Shown here one piece after another: positions 59,431 through 64,000 of a DNA stretch of 64,000 nucleotides. The translations under genes were made by a program, and so were the position numbers. This DNA is from Lentilactobacillus diolivorans DSM 14421 (GTDB lineage: Bacteria > Bacillota > Bacilli > Lactobacillales > Lactobacillaceae): assembly GCF_001434255.1 (NCBI RefSeq), contig NZ_AZEY01000058.1, positions 1 to 64,000 on the forward strand. Direction: 5' to 3'. Below the pieces are notes generated by a model, which worked only from the letters and a program-made list of their open reading frames with translations, was not told where the DNA came from and did no database searches. The first letter of the stretch is position 1. Each line of letters opens with the position of its first letter.

Positions 59431-60169
59431 AAAAGTAATTGAAGTTAATCACCTAAGTAAAAAATTTGGTGAAACCGATGTTTTAAAAGATATCAATGGA
59501 ACGGTTAAATCAGGGCAGGTTATTTGTGTCATTGGGCCGTCTGGGGCTGGTAAAAGTACCTTCTTGCGTTGCTTAAATCTCCTTGAAAAGCCAACGTCAG
59601 GTGAAGTTAAATTCGATGGGACAGATTTAACCCATGTTAGCAGTAAACAGTTATTAGACTTGCGTGAGCGGATGGGGATGGTGTTTCAAAGCTTTAATCT
59701 CTTTCCAAACATGACGGTTCTTAAAAACTTGATGTTGGCACCAATTCGGGTTAAGCATATGAGTGAAGCTGAGGCTGAAAAAACAGCAATCGCACTTCTG
59801 GATCGGGTTGGTTTAAAAGAAAAGGCCAACGCATATCCAAGCAGTCTGTCCGGCGGTCAACAACAGCGGGTTGCGATTGCAAGAGCACTCGCAATGAATC
59901 CTGAAGTGATGTTGTTTGACGAACCAACTTCCGCATTGGATCCTGAGATGGTTGGCGAGGTGCTTGAAGTTATGCAGGAACTGGCCAATGAGGGCATGAC
60001 AATGGTTGTGGTTACTCATGAAATGGGATTTGCCAAGTCGGTGGCAGATGAAGTTTGGTTTATGGCAGATGGCTATATTCTAGAGCGCAGTTCGCCGGAT
60101 GACATGTTTGAACATCCTAAGAACGACCGTGCCAAGGACTTTATTGGCAAGATTATTGGTAGTGTCTAG
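59420..60169 (+). CDS. glnQ: Polar amino acid ABC transporter ATP-binding protein
   Basis: ATPase for the fused permease. Walker A GPSGAGKS at 39-46, signature LSGGQQQR at 143-150, Walker [13 protein letters not shown] and switch histidine in VVVTHEMGF. 249 residues. Overlaps the permease gene by 11 bases, so the two are translationally coupled. The GlnQ name reflects family, not proven substrate. Confidence 0.92.
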   Translation: MQDKKVIEVNHLSKKFGETDVLKDINGTVKSGQVICVIGPSGAGKSTFLRCLNLLEKPTSGEVKFDGTDLTHVSSKQLLDLRERMGMVFQSFNLFPNMTVLKNLMLAPIRVKHMSEAEAEKTAIALLDRVGLKEKANAYPSSLSGGQQQRVAIARALAMNPEVMLFDEPTSALDPEMVGEVLEVMQELANEGMTMVVVTHEMGFAKSVADEVWFMADGYILERSSPDDMFEHPKNDRAKDFIGKIIGSV

Positions 60170-60207
60170 GCTGAGCTGACTTTGAATGCTGGAATTGAAT
60201 CGACAGA

Positions 60208-60362
60208 GCGGGACAAAAGGCGCTTAACTTCCAAAGTGTAATCGGATAATTCGGTTACACGGCCGGAAGTTGCCTTTTGTCCCGCGTTTTTACTTGGGAA
60301 TAATCGTGTTTACACTAACAGAGACTGGGCAAAACGACTATTGTCCCAGCCTCTCGATTTTT
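60208..60362. repeat. Dispersed two-hairpin repeat, complete copy
   Basis: GCGGGACAAAAGGC (60208-60221) is a perfect complement of GCCTTTTGTCCCGC (60272-60285), with inner GTGTAA/TTACAC and AACTTCC/GGAAGTT. After the linker GGGAATAATCGTGTTTAC, the terminator hairpin pairs GAGACTGGGCAA (60321-60332) with TTGTCCCAGCCTCTC (60341-60355), then ATTTTTAT. About 153 bases, same orientation as the copy at 57415. The gap to uvrC has only a promoter beyond this. Confidence 0.9.
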
Positions 60363-60510
60363 ATCTAATGGGTGCTTTAATTGCGTGATTTTGATTCACG
60401 TTCTGCCGATTGAGAATCAAATTTTGAGATAATTACGGCGGCAAAATTAAAGTCTCAATTTTTTATGATATGAGTTGTTAAGCCATGACACTCGTAGAAA
60501 GTATGATTCA

Positions 60511-60539
60511 TTGAAGCAAACATATATTCGAGGTATACT
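60511..60539 (+). promoter_or_regulatory. Promoter of uvrC
   Basis: TTGAAG (60511-60516) and TATACT (60534-60539), 17-base spacer, 32 bases before the start. Confidence 0.75.
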
Positions 60540-60571
60540 CTTATGGTGAATATTTCAAAGGGGTGACTATC

Positions 60572-62404
60572 GTGGCAACTGAATATTTAGAGCACAAACT
60601 TTCTTTGCTGCCTGACTTGCCAGGCTGTTACTTAATGAAAAATATTAATGGCATGATTATTTATGTCGGAAAAGCAAAAAATCTGAAAAATCGAGTTCGC
60701 TCTTATTTTAAGAGTAGCCATGAGGGCAAAACGGCTCGATTGGTTTCTGAAATTGCCGATTTTGAGACAATTATTACGTCAACTGATAAAGAAGCCTTTT
60801 TACTTGAAATTACGTTGATTCAAAAACATCGGCCATACTTTAACATTAAATTAAAACAGGGGAACAATGGGTATCCCTACATCAAAATTACAAATGAACG
60901 TGATCCACAGATTAAAATCGTCAATTCGCTGTTAAAAGATGGCGGCTATTATTTTGGTCCTTACCCAAATGTGTATGCGGCTGAAGAAACCGTCAACTTT
61001 TTACAAAAAGTGTATCCTCTGCGACGCTGTAACGGATTTCAAAACCGACCATGTTTGTATTACCATATGGGACAATGTTTGGGAGCTTGCTTTAAAGTAG
61101 TTCCAACGGAAGTTTATGATCGACAGATTAAACGAATCAAGTCGTTCTTGAATGGCAATGTTGGCCACGCAAAACAGTTATTGATGAAGCGGATGGAAGA
61201 TGCCTCTGCCAGTATGGCTTATGAACGGGCAGCTGAAATTCGTGATCTCATTAAATATATTGAAATCACCGTCGAAAAGCAGAAAATTATTTCTCATGAT
61301 AATACGCCGCGCGATATTTTCAATTATTATATGGATAAAGGATGGCTTTCCATTCAAATCTTCTTTATTCGTCAATCCCGATTAATGAAGCGGGAAAAAC
61401 GGCTTTTCCCAATCATTACAGATCCTGAAGAAGAGATGGTCAGTTTCATTTCTCAGTTTTATAAGCAAAAGAATCAATTGCTCCCAAAGGAAATTCTCGT
61501 GCCAAATTCATTACCAACGGATGTTGTGAGCCGGGTTGTCGATGATGTGCCCGTTCGAACACCTCAACGTGGTCAAAAGCGGGACTTACTTGAAATGGCT
61601 GGTAAGAATGCCAAACTGGTCTTGGAAGAAAAGTTCCGACTGCTTGAGTTGGATGAGAGTAAAACGACGGGGGCTATGAAGGAATTAACTGATGCGATGG
61701 GGATTGCCCCTGGTCATAAAATTGAAGCTTTTGACCATTCACACATTCAGGGGGCCGATTTAGTTTCAGCCATGGTTGTTTTTGTGGATGGGCAGCCCAA
61801 TAAAAATTTATACCGAAAATATAAATTAAAAACCGTTGATCATGCTGACGAAGCTGCCAGTACACGCGAAGTTATTCGACGAAGGTATACGAGATTATTA
61901 AAGGAACATGCGCCAATGCCGGATTTAATTTTAATGGATGGTGGGACAATCCAAATGAATGCCGTTAAAGATGTATTGGTTAACGAACTGGGGTTGAATA
62001 TTCCGGTTGGTGGCATGGTGAAAAATGAACATCACCAAACTGCAGACTTGTTATTTGGTGATAACGACACACCACTGCAACTTGATCCAAAGAGTCAGGG
62101 ATTTTACCTGCTTCAAAGGATCCAAGATGAAGTGCACCGGTTTGCAATTACCTTCCATCGTAAAGTTCATGCCAAGAATTCGTTGAGTTCACGACTTGAT
62201 GCCATTAGCGGAGTCGGCCCTAAAACGCGAAACAAGCTGTTAAGAAAGTTTGGGTCCTTAAGAAAGATTTCTGCTGCTTCAGTTGATGAAATTCGGGCAC
62301 TGGGTATTTCACAGACGGTCGCCCAGACAGTTAAGTTTTCGTTGAGTAAAATTGACAAGGAACGCAAAGTGGTTAACTATCAAGATAAAAAGTTGACTGA
62401 ATAG
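60572..62404 (+). CDS. uvrC: Excinuclease ABC subunit C
   Basis: Makes both incisions in nucleotide excision repair. N-terminal GIY-YIG nuclease (LPGCYLMKN...IIYVGKAKNLKNRVRSYF), the UVR domain (MKRMEDASASMAYERAAEIR), RNase H-like C-terminal nuclease (EAFDHSHIQGADLVSAMVVF), and terminal helix-hairpin-helix (ISGVGPKTRNKLLRKFGS). I use GTG 60572, 8 bases after AAGGGG; GTG 60563 overlaps that site. 610 residues. Confidence 0.95.
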   Translation: MATEYLEHKLSLLPDLPGCYLMKNINGMIIYVGKAKNLKNRVRSYFKSSHEGKTARLVSEIADFETIITSTDKEAFLLEITLIQKHRPYFNIKLKQGNNGYPYIKITNERDPQIKIVNSLLKDGGYYFGPYPNVYAAEETVNFLQKVYPLRRCNGFQNRPCLYYHMGQCLGACFKVVPTEVYDRQIKRIKSFLNGNVGHAKQLLMKRMEDASASMAYERAAEIRDLIKYIEITVEKQKIISHDNTPRDIFNYYMDKGWLSIQIFFIRQSRLMKREKRLFPIITDPEEEMVSFISQFYKQKNQLLPKEILVPNSLPTDVVSRVVDDVPVRTPQRGQKRDLLEMAGKNAKLVLEEKFRLLELDESKTTGAMKELTDAMGIAPGHKIEAFDHSHIQGADLVSAMVVFVDGQPNKNLYRKYKLKTVDHADEAASTREVIRRRYTRLLKEHAPMPDLILMDGGTIQMNAVKDVLVNELGLNIPVGGMVKNEHHQTADLLFGDNDTPLQLDPKSQGFYLLQRIQDEVHRFAITFHRKVHAKNSLSSRLDAISGVGPKTRNKLLRKFGSLRKISAASVDEIRALGISQTVAQTVKFSLSKIDKERKVVNYQDKKLTE

Positions 62405-62445
62405 CCGGATGATCGTAAATGTTAATAAAAGATTCTTTTTTTCGG

Positions 62446-62490
62446 ATACCTTTGACCTTGCCGAGTAAACTCGGTATACTTCAAAGGTAT
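62446..62490 (+). promoter_or_regulatory. obg promoter enclosed in a nested dyad
   Basis: TTGACC (62452-62457) and TATACT (62475-62480) are 17 bases apart. The dyad CCGAGT/ACTCGG (62461-62466, 62469-62474) occupies the spacer, and ATACCTTTGA/TCAAAGGTAT (62446-62455, 62481-62490) flanks the whole. There is no T run after the stem in the plus direction, so a terminator for uvrC is unlikely. The layout fits a repressor operator over a sigma-A promoter. Confidence 0.7.
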
Positions 62491-62534
62491 TATGTTATGT
62501 AACGACTTTAGGATTAAATTGAAATGGTGATAAG

Positions 62535-63836
62535 ATGTTTGTTGATCAAGTAAAAATCGATGTAAAAGCCGGAAATGGTGGCAACGGAATGGTTGCATTC
62601 CGGCGTGAAAAATATGTTCCAAACGGTGGACCTGCCGGTGGTGACGGTGGCCGTGGCGGTAATGTCATTTTTAAGGTGGATTCAGGGATGAATACATTAA
62701 TGGATTTTCGTTATCACCGTAAGTTTAAAGCAAAGAATGGCGGCAATGGTGCGAATAAGAAAATGACTGGTCGAAGTGCTGACGATCTTGTCATCCCAGT
62801 TCCAGAGGGGACAACGGTTACTAATTCGGACACCGGCGAAGTGATTGGTGATTTAGTTAAGCCCGATCAGGAATTAATTGTCGCTAAAGCTGGTCGCGGT
62901 GGCCGTGGTAATGTTCATTTTGCCAGTCCAACCAACCCAGCACCGGAAATTGCTGAAAATGGTGAACCTGGTGAGGAAGTCATGCTTCAATTGGAGTTAA
63001 AAGTATTGGCCGACGTTGGTCTAGTCGGATTTCCATCCGCTGGAAAATCAACGTTACTGTCTGTTATTACAAGTGCCAAGCCCAAGATTGCCGGTTATCA
63101 TTTTACAACCTTGGTGCCTAATCTAGGGATGGTTCGTTTGGATGACGGCCGTGATTTTGCAGTAGCCGATTTACCTGGTTTGGTTGAAGGGGCGTCTAAA
63201 GGAGTTGGCCTAGGATTCCAATTTCTTCGTCATGTTGAACGTACAAGAGTGATTCTTCATCTGGTGGATATGTCTGGAACCGAGGGTCGAGATCCATACG
63301 ATGATTTTGTGGCGATTAATAAAGAATTATCGGATTATGATCCAAATATTTTAAAACGACCACAGATCGTTGTGGCAACTAAAATGGATCTTCCCGATGC
63401 AGCCGATCATTTGAAGACCTTTAAAACACAATTGGAGGCTGACTATGATACTGACGATTTACCGACAGTGCTGCCAATTTCATCGGTCACTCATACTGGG
63501 CTAACTGATTTAGTCCGAATGACAGCTGATCTTTTGGAGAAAACTGACATTTCGGATCTTCAGCAACCGGTCGAAACCGAAAAGCAATATGATTATCAAT
63601 CTCAAGCACCAACTAATTTCCAAATTGGCTATGATAAAGAGATTGCTTCGTGGGTTATTTCCGGTGATAAGATTGAGCGGTTGTTTAAGATGACCGATAC
63701 AGCTCATGATCAAAGTATGTTAAGATTTGCTCGCCAAATGCGGGGCATGGGAATTGATGACGCCCTAAGAAAAGCCGGTGCCAAGGATGGGGATACGGTC
63801 ACAATTTTAGATTTCTCATTTACCTATGTAGAATAA
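62535..63836 (+). CDS. obg: GTPase Obg/CgtA
   Basis: Essential GTPase in 50S ribosome assembly and stress control. Glycine-rich Obg fold ([16 protein letters not shown]), G1 [10 protein letters not shown]3 [19 protein letters not shown]4 TKMDLPDA, and a C-terminal OCT domain (about 350-430: [20 protein letters not shown]). 433 residues. The binding site (GGTGAT) is weak, which with the promoter dyad suggests tuned expression. Confidence 0.96.
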   Translation: MFVDQVKIDVKAGNGGNGMVAFRREKYVPNGGPAGGDGGRGGNVIFKVDSGMNTLMDFRYHRKFKAKNGGNGANKKMTGRSADDLVIPVPEGTTVTNSDTGEVIGDLVKPDQELIVAKAGRGGRGNVHFASPTNPAPEIAENGEPGEEVMLQLELKVLADVGLVGFPSAGKSTLLSVITSAKPKIAGYHFTTLVPNLGMVRLDDGRDFAVADLPGLVEGASKGVGLGFQFLRHVERTRVILHLVDMSGTEGRDPYDDFVAINKELSDYDPNILKRPQIVVATKMDLPDAADHLKTFKTQLEADYDTDDLPTVLPISSVTHTGLTDLVRMTADLLEKTDISDLQQPVETEKQYDYQSQAPTNFQIGYDKEIASWVISGDKIERLFKMTDTAHDQSMLRFARQMRGMGIDDALRKAGAKDGDTVTILDFSFTYVE

Positions 63837-63867
63837 GACAACGAAAAATAAGACAGGGAAGATTTCA

Positions 63868-64000
63868 ATGCAACAAGTTCAAACAAAAACAAAGGGAAAG
63901 CGACTTAAACATAGTCGTTACATTACTGGATTTGATGGTGTCCGGGCACTTGCCGTTATTGGGGTTATTATTTATCATCTGTTGCCTTACAAACTTCAAG
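63868..64000 (+). CDS. Acyltransferase family 3 protein, N-terminal part
   Basis: Begins at ATG 63868 (AGGGAAGA upstream) with a basic 17-residue leader, then RYITGFDGVRALAVIGVIIY and HLLPYKLQ before the window ends. The motif FDGVRALAVIGVIIYH with its catalytic histidine starts membrane acyltransferase-3 proteins, such as OatA peptidoglycan O-acetyltransferases. At least 44 residues are visible; the family is normally about 600 for OatA or 350 without the SGNH domain, which cannot be told here. Confidence 0.8.
   Translation, partial: MQQVQTKTKGKRLKHSRYITGFDGVRALAVIGVIIYHLLPYKLQ

Overview
The window looks like a low-GC chromosomal segment of a lactic acid bacterium of the family Lactobacillaceae. 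This rests on the gene content and order (rpoY-rnjA, ftsW-ylbG-rsmD-coaD-PDZ protease, comEA-EB-EC-holA-rpsT, tuf-tig-clpX-engB, a T-box controlled his operon with the short HisG/HisZ pair), on strong AGGAGG-type ribosome binding sites with frequent TTG starts, and on many short T-rich terminators. I saw no rRNA, tRNA, CRISPR array, prophage or intact insertion sequence. Genus-level placement is not possible from the sequence alone.

Layout: 0.4-9.2 kb holds a branched-chain aminotransferase, the PHP-type histidinol phosphatase HisK, a histidine T-box (specifier CAC) and hisZ-G-B-H-A-F-I-E-C. hisD (histidinol dehydrogenase) is not present in the cluster. 9.3-19.5 kb holds mnmA, a histidine-phosphatase family gene, a TPR protein, recD2, a divergent prs paralogue, an aldo/keto reductase, a LacI-type regulator with ribokinase, and a small unknown gene. 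19.8-24 kb, mostly on the minus strand, holds a frameshifted ADP-ribosylglycohydrolase, a lipid kinase and rpoY-rnjA. 24.6-26.2 kb contains no intact gene and shows signs of decay. 26.2-32.5 kb has def (minus) and the pyruvate dehydrogenase operon pdhABCD after an 0.86 kb gene-free leader. 32.5-33.2 kb has a repeat copy and an unusually long hairpin. 33.2-45 kb holds a UPF0223 gene, an inositol-phosphatase family gene, typA, ftsW, ylbG, rsmD, coaD, a PDZ/Lon-like protease, the DNA uptake genes comEA/EB/EC, holA and rpsT. 45-54.5 kb holds rpsO, rnjB, a TPR-like gene, tuf, tig, clpX, engB and a MazG-like gene. 54.7-60.2 kb holds argGH behind a likely ArgR operator, a short antisense basic gene, and a fused binding-protein/permease with its ATPase. 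60.5-64 kb holds uvrC, obg behind a nested dyad promoter, and the start of an acyltransferase that runs off the window.

Most of the window is ordinary core chromosome. The features most worth a second look are: (i) a dispersed two-hairpin intergenic repeat, about 153 bp when complete, present in at least six full or partial copies; (ii) a Prs paralogue whose catalytic-loop lysine and arginine and PRPP-loop Gly-Thr are replaced; (iii) the missing hisD in an otherwise compact his operon; (iv) a 112-nt nearly continuous hairpin downstream of pdhD; (v) a dyad that encloses the obg promoter; (vi) comEC without a convincing canonical start codon.
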